A stretch of DNA of 43,574 bases from Saccoglossus kowalevskii (lineage: Eukaryota > Hemichordata > Enteropneusta > Harrimaniidae). The stretch spans positions 159,090 through 202,663 of the forward strand of contig NW_003146289.1 of the NCBI RefSeq assembly GCF_000003605.2, given 5' to 3'. The first letter of the stretch is position 1, and every line of letters begins with the position of its first letter. A program made the position numbers and the translations under genes. Below, piece after piece: positions 25,438 through 37,273 of the stretch. The notes beneath the pieces are model-generated. The model was given only the letters and a program-made list of their open reading frames with translations, was not told the DNA's origin and made no database searches.

Positions 25438-25580
25438 CTAGTCATCCCGGGGTCGGGGTGATCTTGTTCTGCGGGTCCGCAGGTGGTTGGTGAGGGCAGT
25501 CTGCACCGGGATATCTGGGAGTGGTAGCAGCTGATACATGGTTGTTGGCCCTGTTCTTCCTTGCCTGCCTGCACAGCTTG
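25438..25580 (-). other. GC-rich islet of unknown origin
   Basis: G+C rises to about 60% by eye for some 140 bp, with abrupt edges into AT-rich DNA. On the minus strand two overlapping frames stay open. One contains a Cys-x-x-Cys start and a leucine/proline-rich run (MYQLLPLPDIPVQTALTNHL); the other is Ser/Thr/Arg-rich. It could be an exon, part of a transposon coding region or a captured fragment. No family is recognised and no flanking duplication was found. Confidence 0.3.
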
Positions 25581-28500
25581 TGCATCTCTTTATATATAGC
25601 ATTTCAATAAGGTATACGTACTCTGGAATGTTACATAAAGAATTAGTGTTCACATTTAATTTGAACTGTTTTATTATACTTATATCCAAACATGTATATA
25701 TACTATAAGCCTAAGCTACTCACGAATTACAAACCAAAGATCTATGTGCTGTTAAATATTACATTCATTAGAATGCTGATGATCGTAGATGTGGGCTGAT
25801 GCTGTGGTTGAGGATGAAACTCACTTATCATTTAATTGAAGTATAACACTCAGAAAGTAGTAATCCTGATGAAGAAAATATATGCTACTTAAACTGCCCC
25901 CACAGATTTACACATAACGTAGAATACGTGGGTATGATAACAAGTAAACGGAGGATACGTCCAACCGCCCGGATTAAGCTTGAACAAATTCACATGGCTC
26001 TATTATTACCCCATGTTTATCCAATTCCATGGTATCGTGCCGTTGTCATCACGACTTCTTATCACGCCTCTTTTTTTTCACTATTTTGACTAACTAACAT
26101 ACTTCCCCTTCATTGTACATTTTATTCGTATATGTGCGTTTGAATAGCACAATCAGTCGTCAACATTCCATATAGCTAAGTGTAAAAAAATAATCATAAT
26201 TTTAACATATGGTCAAATTATTACAAGTAAGGCTGCTATGCGCAAATGAAGCCACGTTAGACTTGGTGATTATCACGACCATACGTAGGCTGACAATTAG
26301 TTTATATAGGGAACTTATTCAATTAAGCTGATTTGATTGAATCCACCATAACCAACTGAAGATTGTGCTAAAGTTACCCTTAATCAAGCCTATGTTTCCA
26401 TGTCAAACTTTGTACTTACACGACTAAATATAATGACTGATGTTATGAACACCAGTATAGAAAACATTGGGTTATTGTGACTATATGATATTACGAGGAT
26501 TGTTTCACCTGATATCGATATGGCATTTAGCATTCTCCTCATCTCCCATGCGTTGTTGATGATATGTGACGTGGGTGTGTTCTGATTCAAGTACCCACGA
26601 GATCAAACGCACCATTTCAATTGTTTATTCATGCACATACGCGTTAATATATATAATAGTAAATGTACAAGTATATATCCACCATACAACCACGAAAATC
26701 GAATTAGTATTATAGTTAGAGCAGAGTAATATTGTATCACAATATGACAATATACATCTGTCACATTGAAATGACATCATATAGCGAAGGGCCACTAAAA
26801 GTGTTAAACTTCAGGGGATGGTAGAAATGCATAAATGTCAACTGTGATATTATGTTGACCTCAATAAATATTCATATCTTTTCGTGAATCATTACCAGTA
26901 TAACTATTAAATATATGTACGTATAAATGATAGGTTCTGGTCACAGTTAAAATTGCTGCAACTATTTCAATTCTGGCATAACAAAATGTCAGAACTATGT
27001 TTTTTATAGTTGCCAGTCTGTGTATGGCAATGTGGTGAGGTGACATTATGAGGTAAATATATATACCTCTTCTGCACTAAAATAAGAGCATTTAAATAAT
27101 GCTCTGTCATTAAGTTATATGAACACAACTATTCTTATGCATTGTGGCTCATTGTAATAAAAACATCGAAGCAAATATCTGTCACCGTAAAGTTGAAATA
27201 ACATCATACCAAACCAAAATCAATATAAATAATCGACAAATGTGTCATACGAACTCAAATTAAGAAAGACACAATTTATATTCACACTAGTAACACCAAT
27301 AAAAGATATAGTACATCAATTTACATTATTGATTTTTTTATTCTAAATATTGAGTATGCTACACCGCTAATGTCAATTATCAATATCCATTCAGTCGTAT
27401 AATGTGTGAGATTACGTCACCCAGTTACCCATTGCGCCGATCTGTCAATCTGTAAAAGAAGAATGGGATGAGACGTTCTTGTTGCGTTTTAAATGCAAAA
27501 TTATACATTAAAGAAGATGATGCTTTACGGTGACTCTTATTTAGAATACATGATACATGGGGTTGAATTACCAACAAGCTTACTAACGAATCGAAGCATT
27601 ATGATATTTTAAATAGAAAGACCAAGAAATATTACCATTATAATAGAGGACTGGACAACGCGAGCAAATATCCCACACTTTCGAGGTTTAGTCACGTGTT
27701 GTGTATTGTTGTAATGGTATTATAAAATTACACGCAACAACACTTATCCGATACATAGTAAGTGAAAATATTCGTCGCGGCCTTACTCTTGCATACAATT
27801 GCAAAATGTTAACGTTATGATTGAACACGGGGGAGACTTTTAGGTATCTTGTACGGCAATTTCAAATCTGATAAAATTGTCATATGATTGAGAAGGTTTT
27901 CACCCCTATGCAATAATCGGTAATCAGCGTGACAATTATTGAAAATTAAATACCTATAAAATATCATGAACATGATGTAGTCAATATATTACCTGCCCCC
28001 AAAACAAAATTATTAATAAACTGTAAGTGTTAGTGTTCCGAGTAAACAAGTCTAATACGTCACCCGTGTTGTGCATTACATTGAGCCATGTTAAAATACA
28101 TCATCAATTGTGTCTCACTTCGCTTCAGACGTCCAATACGTCAGAATACGATAAGATTGTCTAAATAATTATGCGTTTTGAACGAAAGAGCTTTTTTACA
28201 ATCATACGCTTTTCTACTAAATGAATTGACAATTTCAGTTTTCTTCTGATAACTACGTCACTGATCGTGCGCAAGTATATATTCGCCACATAAGAATGTG
28301 TCTGCAACCTGCAACCTTTTTGCACAAGTTAAATTGATTTATATTGTTGATTTCAGAAATGTACTAGAATATATGAACTGAATATAATAACCAGAAGTGT
28401 AGCAACTTTCTACTATGGAATCAGCATTATTATGCTCACGGTAGCCTAGAAACCAGATAATTCGAAACTTATCCACTTAATTTATGCAGTAATTAGTGAT

Positions 28501-28917
28501 GAACGTTGTTAGGTTAACATGTACTGACTAGGTGAGGTAAATGAATTATTTTCTGAATTAACGTTTCACAAGATTTTACAAGTGTACGCGTCGACGGGTA
28601 CATCATTAACCTCTGCCTATACAACACCATGACATATAGCCTCCATAGGTTTGTGATTGTATTTTGAGTGAACTCATTATTTTATGTATAATTAAAGGGC
28701 CGTGATCGTCACGAAGCGAGTGTTCTAATTTCATGTAAATAAACAATATATTTGACAAGCGTTGTGTACGTCGATATGAGTTCCATATTGAACAGGACTC
28801 GGCTCGACGACTGAGACTCTTTAAAAGTTAAGCGGCTTGCCGACATTGGTAGTTTATTTTTCTTCTTACACGTGTTGTGCACGCGCGCCATAAACAAGTA
28901 ATAACCATTATCATACA
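25581..28917. other. AT-rich stretch, no gene supported
   Basis: Short shared phrases of the form atctgtcac...ttgaaat-acatcata occur near 26757 and 27178 and may be worn repeat copies. An acceptor-like aatttcag (ending 28238) is followed by 32 open codons to TGA 28335-28337, which is within chance. Minus frames at 26390-26590 and 26861-27046 have no recognisable domain. Confidence 0.4.
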
Positions 28918-28996
28918 TCTGTCACCGTAACGCCATAAGTTATAGCGTGCCGTAATTTAGCGGTATTTTACGGGGTATTTTCATCCTACCATATTA
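28918..28996 (+). repeat. Dispersed repeat, copy B (inverted to copy A)
   Basis: Matches the reverse complement of 20022-20101 over about 80 bp, with scattered substitutions. The flanks do not align, so the match marks one shared repeat segment about 8.9 kb from its partner. Confidence 0.75.
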
Positions 28997-29415
28997 GGAA
29001 ATACGAATTTCAAATATGGAATGATTACGCGCGAAAGCGTCCTCTAATAATAAAAACAAACATGGCTGCCACCAGAGTTCGACTCCACACAAAGAAGTTG
29101 TTTTTTCTGTTCTAAACATTTTGAACTTCGGCATTCAAATGGTGTATCCTTGGAAGGATAAGATGTATGATAATAAGGTTATTCCGAGAATACCACAAAG
29201 TATGCACTCAGACACGCCTCGCATCGACCTCTGCTGCTGTACTGTCTTCGTGCATAAATTGAGGTGTTTTCGTAATAACCTTATATTATTGTAAATGATG
29301 TGTTGCGTAAAAATGTCACCGTGTTGTGCAGATGTGCACTTAGGAAAATATATGTTACAACCATATCCCGATGCAACATAACGAAAAAATACAACTAAGG
29401 AATGAGAAGTCAATA

Positions 29416-29622
29416 TCAATATTATATTATAAAAAATACATACATATAGTCTTTGTAATGCAATAGTCGTCAAGACTGTCTATAATTATTTTTGCCCTAA
29501 GGGCAATATATTCCACTGTATCAATATTATATTATGAAAAATACATACATATAGTCTTTGTAATGCAAAAGTCGTCATGACTGTCTATTATTATCCTTGC
29601 CTTAAGGGCAATATATTCCACT
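29416..29622. repeat. Tandem duplication, two copies of a 105-bp unit
   Basis: Copy 1 (29416-29520) and copy 2 (29521-29622) differ at about seven positions in 102 aligned bases. Each ends with a short palindrome: ttgccct-a-agggcaa at 29492-29506 in copy 1, with one change in copy 2. The minus-strand frame 29135-29473 overlaps copy 1 and shows no domain. Confidence 0.93.
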
Positions 29623-29639
29623 ATCTATGTAAGATAAGT

Positions 29640-32600
29640 GAGCACATATTTATATATTGTTTACTCAACCGCTTCAATTAGTCTAAATAGTTCTTACACG
29701 AACATACATAGGAACTATGATTCATTCATTCTAGAGAAGAACGATATTTTCCGTAGCGGTAATCCTGGAAAAACAAATGAAGATAAGCATACTCAACACC
29801 AAATTATTTTTTGTGTAATGCTGATTTATTTATTTACCATTTTCCAATCGTTATAATTCTCCATAGCACAGTAATAAAATTATCCCAATCATTGTTCATT
29901 TTTTGTACTAAAACAAATGTTTGTCAAATGTCAAATCGAGAAAAATGAATGCTAAAATAACATAAAATAATTATAAACATTGTTTTAAATTTGAATATAA
30001 ATCCACTTAGCCGATTAAACAATTGATTATAATAACGACAGTTGATAATAAAGAAACGAATTTAAACCAAGAACGGTAATATCAGTATAAATCAACTGAA
30101 TATGAAAAGAAACAAATGGACGTGAAAGACATGTTTCCAATCATTCTCGTATAATCATATAGCAATCCAAGTGTTCATGTCTGTAAGTTGCAACTCTGGT
30201 TAAATTCTGTGCTGTACGGTACAATGTGATAAGCAATCTCCGGCAAACCATGTACGTCTGAATTACACCTCCTGTACATGGTTTCCTTTAACAAAAGACA
30301 AGGTCAATTCTGAATTGTAGTAAAGGATATACCTCCAGGAACAACTCACGGGTTATCCGACACGTGCTGTACATTTCATCGAACATAATCAATTCCCCTA
30401 GTTTATTTTTTATTACTCTTGAAAATGAATTGTATACAAGTGGGAATGTGACATCTGGCTACATTGACGTTTTATCGTAACGTTCTCATCGATCCACATT
30501 AAACAAAAACCTACATATATTACAACTGCGTATGTGATGTGACTAATTACATCAACTTTTTCAAGGCATATAACAAATAGAATATGTGTTAAGCCAAAAA
30601 AAGTAAATTCATTATGATTGCGATAAAGCCAACTGTTTTATCTTTGATGTACGCCCTGTTCATAATCCACTGGTATATTGACCCTACTGAACTTAGCCTA
30701 GGGGTGAGAATTTGTTCGACGACTAATTCACAGTCAGTCACGGAACGGTTGTAAACGTACTTTGCGAAACCTCAAGGTTATTGCAAGTGATAATATGTGT
30801 TCGTAATCCGAGTCCACATTGTATGTTGTTGTCCACGGATGTGTAATTCAATTCCGTGCGTCAACGCACAAACTAATTTCATTTAGTCATTGAACATAAA
30901 CAAAAATGATTGCTAGTTATTAAGTACACATTGCGGTCTTAATTCATGCTCCTAAAATAATTCGAAGACATTTTTGTGGATTTTTTGTTAATGAGACATG
31001 CATTACAGTAAACGTGAGTCATTGCATGTGATAGGTTGTGTGTCTATTTCTTGACAATGATCTATTTCATCATTGCTGCCAAATAGTTTATTCATAATTG
31101 TTATATGTTTTAGTATTATTTGTGGCACGTCTTAATCTTTAGGAATAAACAGACCGATTCACCGATTCCCGATATATCAACGTTAGCAAAGGCAGCAATA
31201 TAAATTTGATTGCCATGTGAAATGTATCCATGGGTATACCATGTAATATCACTATATACATTATATACCTACTACAAAAAACATAAATCAAAAATATCAT
31301 AAATCCATAAACCATGTACGTCGTGATATTATCCATGCCCAATACACAAATCACTGTAATCCATTGTATTGTCACCATTGCTCATTAAAGCTACAGTGGC
31401 ATGTGTGATTATATCGCGAGCATATATGGTTTCGTCGTTCAATCATTCAATTTTCAATCATATCAACATCATACTATAAAGTAAGCTGGTATCAGCGAAA
31501 CTGAAAGCAATGAGTGGACAGCAACAAGAAAGAATGGGCAAATCATAAAACAATAAATGCACATTCATCTAAGTTAAGACATTTTCCTTTTTTTCAGAAA
31601 AGAGGTGGGCTAAAATAAATAAGCTTGTAATCGTCGATCGCAAAATCGCTTTACTATAATATTGATAGAAAACCAAATAATTGTAAAAAAATATTCCCGA
31701 AAGAATATTAACTTGCGCTACTATGTGGGTTAATACAGCCATGACCCAATTATGTATTTTAGAACATGCAACAAACATGCCTTGTGTTAGATGAATCTAA
31801 TAATAAGAAACATATGTTAAAACGGTGAGTTAAACCTATCAAGTTCAAGTAAATTTCAATTATTTGAATTAATAATACACACACGTCGTATGTATTATAC
31901 TAAACTGATTAATCGTCTTGTCCCTTTGAATGCCGGTGGTCATGTTTATTAACACGTCCACGAGTCTAATTTCAGATATATTAATTTCGATCTGTTGGTT
32001 GTTATAATATCTGGAACAGTGGATGCGGTCGATTGCAGTGAGGGCTTTGTGGACAAAATTGTATACGTCGAAGATTTAGGCTAGAATGCGTGAAATTGCT
32101 AGACTTATTCAAGTCACTTGCATTCGTGCTTCGAACAAAGACGATTGAAGTGCTACTAGCGAGCTGCCTGCGCGGGGACTGGATACTTTGGGCCACAGTC
32201 TCGTATGTGTCAATCACTTCACGGGGGAATCACTGTGGGAAAACATTGTTATAATAAGCAGCACATTAAATGTTTGACAGTTGGTCACCAATCATGATGT
32301 TTACTTTACAATTATGGTATATATTATATTGCATACGTCGGCGCTACAGTTTTGTATACGTAACTACGACAATAGTGTTTTCGTAAGGGCGATTGCCGTC
32401 ATGTAACACTAGGTCAAATTTAGTGGAAACAGACAATGTATTTTGTACGGTTTGTATACGTCGCATGGAATATGTTAAAGTTTAGGATTCTAAACTATCA
32501 CAATTGGTGTTCATTGCAAATCGCTGTCTTTCTCAGACAAAATCGCAGTTAGTACATATTTTTTTTAATTCCTTTTAACCATTTTTATAGAACAACAACA

Positions 32601-32859
32601 TTGTAAACATTATACTGAATATGACATCATACAATAATTTCAATTAAATTAAATTAGTGTTTGTTTTTAAAATGTATTATGGTAGTTCTACCAGTATATA
32701 TGTCATCAATTCAATTGGAAATGTGTCACGATAAATTTGAGTCTCTCTGTTCGGGTTCCATTTGACAGACATGTGTCCATTTACCTGGCCTAGAGAAAAC
32801 TATTTCGATATAATTATTACTAGGGTAATCAAATATTTTATGAGCTTGAAAATGCTCTT
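29640..32859. other. AT-rich stretch, no gene supported
   Basis: A hairpin with perfect 11-bp arms (aaaccatgtac at 30245-30255, partner at 30274-30284) is present, and the 14-mer starting it recurs near 31311. A minus-strand frame of about 58 codons (roughly 30600-30775) and the minus frame 32002-32217 have balanced composition but no recognisable family. The word tgtatacg occurs three times within 32060-32460. Confidence 0.4.
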
Positions 32860-33560
32860 GCTTTTTCAGGCCGCCAAGTTTTTAATTTTTATTTAAGTGT
32901 ATATAAAGATACATTATTAGCATGCGTTGGAAGCCTGGGTTGTCAGCATATAATAAACGAAATAACTTTAGTGCTGATATAAAGATGAATTGATTCAACA
33001 AGATCATCAATACATATAAAAGAAAAGTAGCGGAGACAGAGTGCTCCCTTGTTTCACTCTCATTTTTCAGTTGAAAAAGTCAGTTATTCCCACTGGAAAA
33101 CGACATAAACTTTAACATTCACATACTTGGCATACATAACTCAGAATGTACTATACCATGTATCTGTGTGGATAGCTCGATATAAGTGCCTGTATTGTTT
33201 ATATTATCTATGGCAGAAAAGTTCTTATGAAATCCAGTCTGTTCCTCTACTAAAGGATTATAAATTTCTACCCACGCATTTAATCTTTTATACAGAATGT
33301 CACTGAGCATTTTAGCAATACTATTAGGGTAATTCCTCTATAATTGTTGGCATCATCCAACGCACATTTTTGCAACGATAAAATTAAACCTGCAACTCAC
33401 TGCTGAAGAAATATATCTGGTGAGCAATTTCTTTTTCAACTAAATCCTGCATGTTTTACTATAAATACCAGTGGCTATATTTGCCTGTATACGTACTATA
33501 TCTGAATCATGTATTTCAAAATCAATGTCAATATTATCCACATCCCATCGAAATAATATC
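32860..33560 (-). pseudogene. Decayed non-LTR retrotransposon reverse transcriptase
   Basis: Minus-strand reading gives, in order, the expected landmarks of a LINE RT with frameshifts between them. NYRGIT is at 33328-33345. A finger segment follows, with VEEQTGFHKNFSAIDNI inside the 63-codon frame 33119-33310. Then comes VKQGSTLSPLLF (about 33021-33056), continuing after a one-base shift as ICIDDLV, and finally LLYAD near 32942-32956. The canonical second Asp of the YADD active site is replaced by Asn, and stops interrupt the frame, so it is inactive. A possible SKSIF-type post-RT remnant lies near 32860-32880. Segments above 33350 may be pre-RT sequence. The clade is undetermined; the NYRGIT wording differs from the NYRPIS typical of CR1. 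Confidence 0.85.
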
Positions 33561-34859
33561 TGCTACATCAGCATTTCAATATAAAAAAACGATACAAACA
33601 TATGGAAATGATTTTCTAAATAAAGAATAAAAAAAATGAGTTTAAGTTTATTATCAATTGTCAATATCTCACGCTCTCCTACCTATAGTGTATACATATA
33701 TACCAGTTATGTCGCTATGCCCAGCAATGTAGTACATATGCACACTTTCTAAAGTGTCATTGCATCCTTTTGTCCGAGCTATTAAAGCAGAGGTTTTGAA
33801 CGACAGGCCTTAACCTCTAAAAAAATGTTGGTAGATTTAATGAGCCTGATTATAGCTACAATAACACTGTTACCGTGATATAGCAGATTGCGTCAATATA
33901 CCATGTAGTCCTCGGGTTGCATATAGACAACATGTGATTAAGAGTCTCAATAATATTTTGCGGATGCGACATGCATAAACCTGAGCTAAATTGTCTTTGT
34001 ACCAAATTTTTACACTGGATTATTACGTCCTGATGTATAGACAGTGAACCTCAAACCACTTGTGTTAGTCATAGAATAAGCTGCACGAGGTAATGCTAAA
34101 GCAAATTACATTTAACCCATTGCAAAGCCTAGCCTTGATTGGTTTGGATTGAGTTACAGACAACAGTTCCAGACACTGAATATCACTCCTGACTTCTTTT
34201 CCACAGAAAGCATGGAAGTACGTGACATGGCTGTGTGGCTTTCTTATGGCGATTCTTCATATGGCAAATTAATACGTTCTTGGATACTTATATTACTATT
34301 TTGCTCTAAAGCGTTGAATGCTTAGTGAAATCATAGGCGATTATATAAATTTGATCCTGTCATCTGGTTGGTTTGATGTGAAGAAATCTTCCGACAGTTA
34401 ACTCATATACTTTTTACCGGTATGCACTGCTACTTACTCCTCGTGTGGAACCGTCTATGGCTACGTGTTCGTTATCCAGAAACTCATATTTATGTATTTG
34501 TTCTATATCCAATATGTAGTGTATAAACATGTAATCTCCATAATGTAACGTGAAATAATGAACCTTCCACTATCACCCTTTATGAGTATTTCTTCAATAG
34601 CAATTGTGTGGCGAGGTGAACAAGTGTATGAAATGGGTTGTACGGTTCATATTCGTATATATAAAAAACATTTTAAAAATTAAAGTACTGGTTAACAGAA
34701 AATATTCCAGAGGCTCTAAAATATAAAGCTGACAGCCCGAATATTCACCCTGTTCGTGGGTTTGTGACTAATCACACAACAGAACGTAAATAGAATTGAC
34801 TCACAGTGTACACGAGATTATTATATAGACCAACACATTGGCGTGTGTTACATCATGGA
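33561..34859. other. AT-rich stretch, no gene supported
   Basis: A good acceptor-like cttcttttccacag ends at 34206 and is followed by two open frames: 21 codons to TAA 34270-34272, and 37 codons from ATG 34212 to TAG 34323-34325. A small hairpin with 7-bp arms lies at 33789-33818. The evidence is too thin to call an exon. Confidence 0.35.
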
Positions 34860-35075
34860 CCAGCAGCTGCTCATAATATGCACATTAAGCCGTTACCCAT
34901 TCTACAAATCAGCGGCCTCCATATGCAATTACATACATATGTCCGTGGGTACAATCCAATCAGTTGCCTTCACTAATTATTATGCACATGTCATATTGTA
35001 GGTACTATCCAATCAGTGCCGTCATCAATGTATATATGCATGTCTATTTAGTCAGGCCGTGTACCAGTCAAGTCG
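34860..35075 (+). repeat. Degenerate ~51-53-bp tandem repeat carrying CCAAT motifs
   Basis: At least three, possibly five, diverged units follow one another. The common core aatcag recurs at 34907, 34958 and 35011 (spacings 51 and 53), each followed by a -GCC-TC- segment and a -tatgca- and -atgtc segment. Two units contain atccaatcag (34954-34963 and 35007-35016), a CCAAT-box match. The last unit carries tatatatg at 35031-35038, with a plausible start region about 30 bp downstream (near 35061). No histone-like or other coding frame follows, so promoter activity is only a possibility. Confidence 0.6.
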
Positions 35076-35347
35076 CTCTCCAACCTATGCTTTAGTGAAT
35101 ATATCCAGGTGGTTCACCATAACGTATCAATATAAATCTTGTGTTATGGGAGTTTTCTTTATCATATGCCACCATCATTAAGGGAATATGGACTTGAGAT
35201 TATAAGGTTACCTTATACTTCTTGTGTTATCGAATGTGAACTGTTTAAGATTTAATGTGTTATTGTAATCATTACTTTAATGGGTTCCATCTTAGCAGAG
35301 GATTATATTACAATGTCCGGGTCATTCTAGCGACAAATTTAAATTGA

Positions 35348-35662
35348 AGGCATCATAATCCAACGCATATTCTTTTGTTATTACATTATTCATTAATCCA
35401 ACCTCATATTACGTACAGACTGGAATTTTGGGGAAGTACATATTCATCACATATAAAAAAAGTATTCTAACTACCCAAACATTATTGAACAAGTTATAAA
35501 ATTTCTGAACTTACTGCCCATTCTGCCTCTATTTTCAACCAGCTTAACATTTTTGACATTTATAAAATTCAAAACTATCTCCTTTTAATTTGTTTGCTCG
35601 ATGCTATTAATGGAAACATAACATGTAAACCCAAACCTGCATTATATTCAACACAATCATAA
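35348..35662 (+). pseudogene. LINE C-terminal region (post-RT), relic
   Basis: Two consecutive frames give a clear non-LTR retrotransposon signature. From 35348 the frame reads THILLLLHYSLIQPHITY, then LEFWGSTYSSHIKKVF, ending at a stop (35468-35470). This matches the common pattern LYYSLIYPHLTYGIEVWGSTY...K. In another frame from 35507, LTAHSASIFNQLNIFDIYKI continues to TAA 35660-35662, matching the AHTAPLF..LNILDIYK block that follows in intact elements. The QKKAIRII segment expected between them is scrambled by stops and frameshifts. The copy is truncated at its 5' end. The ATT tract starting 20 bp beyond the stop may derive from the element's own short-repeat 3' tail. Confidence 0.88.
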
Positions 35663-35681
35663 CACTAAACAACAAAACAGG

Positions 35682-35750
<69 letters not shown>

Positions 35751-35757
35751 GTTGTTG

Positions 35758-35828
<71 letters not shown>
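35682..35828. repeat. ATT microsatellite, 49 units, with GTT block
   Basis: 147 bp of pure trinucleotide repeat: ATT throughout, except four GTT units at about 35751-35762 that keep the register. It lies 20 bp after the LINE stop codon at 35660-35662. Confidence 0.98.
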
Positions 35829-37022
35829 TTAAATAGGTAGGTTGGACAATAAATGAAATATATGTTTTGTACGTTCTTCCACCTAGGGTTTAAAGTCTAG
35901 TTTTGATTATGCAATGACTCAACATTAAAGAATATGTGTCATCACATTTATGTCAAGTATAAACATAATGATAACGTAACTATGTCTCAACACCACCTTC
36001 ATACGGTACTGATTTACAACCTGATACTATTTTCTTTGCCAAAAAAAACTAAATTGAATATCACCATGAAAAAATCTAGATTTTCTTTTTATTTGCCAAC
36101 GAAGATAAAATAGTAAGTTTCCGTGTATAAAACATTTTACATGTATAAAAACGCCACAAGGAACGACAGACGGTTTTGTGGAAGCAAATAAATCACAATA
36201 GATAAGTTATTCAAAGTAAATGACACAGGTATTCCTGTCTATTTGCATCTTTGCGACCATTGATTCACATGGCAACGTCAATGAAGTACACGAATTAATT
36301 GCGTGAACGTAGTAGAGCATGTAACTGGCAGACGGTGTCGGAATCGCGAAATGATTTGATTTGACAGATTTGAAACATATATGACTACAGCATCGCGAAA
36401 TTCCTGGACAACATAGACGTAAATAAATAGTTCTGCAAACAGTTAATTTTACATTTAATTGTCATTCGTGAGCAATATATATAACGAGAAATAATATATA
36501 CACTTCTAAGGTTCTTATCCTCTGAGGAAGTTGTTGAATAGTGGTTCTGATTTGTTCCATGAACAAAAATTTGTCTGCATTGACTGCCCGATCTCGTGTT
36601 ATACGTGAAATCCAAAGTTAAATACAAAAACAAAAACAAAAAAAACAGTGCTTTCGATTCGACAAACGTATTTTGGTATATCCATGCCTAATATTGCGCT
36701 ATACATATGATGGTCAATTTTGCTGAAGTAAAGCCATGTTTTGTACGGAAAAATCGAGATTTGAACATTGAGCTATAAAAAAAATAAAATCGTATTCAAA
36801 ATCAAATCATTCAATTTTAGCGGATGACGTTCGGTCCACGCCATTCACACAATTCGTGAGATGAACGGAAAATCACCTTATGAAATTTTAGTTTATTGCA
36901 TGTATTTTTATTTGAAGCGTAAAATTATATATTTGGTTTAGGATTGCTGAAAATACCTTATGGTAGAACCTCGTCCAAAAAAGCTAGTAACTATAGCTAG
37001 CGTTTTTGTAGTTGTCGTTTAA
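35829..37022. other. AT-rich stretch, nothing recognised
   Basis: Only a short CAAAAA run (about 36627-36645) and a chance-size minus frame (36385-36639) were seen. Confidence 0.4.
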
Positions 37023-37256
37023 CTATAAATTGAAGGCCTGCTTTGATGTCGAGGCTCTAGCAAACGTCCAAAGTAAGTAAGAACGAGGATGTATAGCATG
37101 TATAGCCGAAAGCGTCATTCTTTGACGAAGAATTCTTGCAAATTCAGCAAGGTATAGATGTTTTTTATGCATCCCCACGAGAATGTTGTGTAATACGTAC
37201 CTTATTTTGTGCAGAAGGACAACTGGCAAATGATCATCAGAAATAACACCTGATTC
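37023..37256 (-). other. Unidentified open frame abutting the transposon
   Basis: The minus strand is open for about 77 codons from the transposon edge to a stop at 37023-37025, and formally continues into the element (to 37475). The part outside the element reads protein-like (for example RYVLHNILVGMHKKHLYLAE) and includes a strong donor consensus, aataag|gtacgt (near 37197-37202). The hydrophobic/basic pattern loosely recalls an OST-HTH/LOTUS module, but that is a guess. If it was once coding, the insertion would have cut it. It may equally be a chance frame. Confidence 0.2.
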
Positions 37257-37273
37257 ATGTACACTGTAAATCT

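Noticed and set aside
28239-28337. Acceptor-like site followed by 32 open codons
   Set aside because: Within chance for the best of three frames; no start, donor or family.
29030-29090. B-box-like gagttcgactcc as a tRNA gene
   Set aside because: No A box at the right distance on either strand and no clover-leaf.
29135-29473. 112-codon minus-strand frame
   Set aside because: No domain, ordinary composition, and it overlaps the 105-bp duplication.
30245-30284. 11-bp-arm hairpin as a transcription terminator
   Set aside because: Bacterial-style terminators do not apply in this eukaryotic context and no gene ends there.
32002-32240. Minus-strand exon after the acceptor-like tttcccacag near 32231
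   Set aside because: All three frames meet a stop within a few codons of that acceptor.
34207-34325. Acceptor cttcttttccacag followed by 21- and 37-codon frames
   Set aside because: Two competing frames, no domain and no second boundary.
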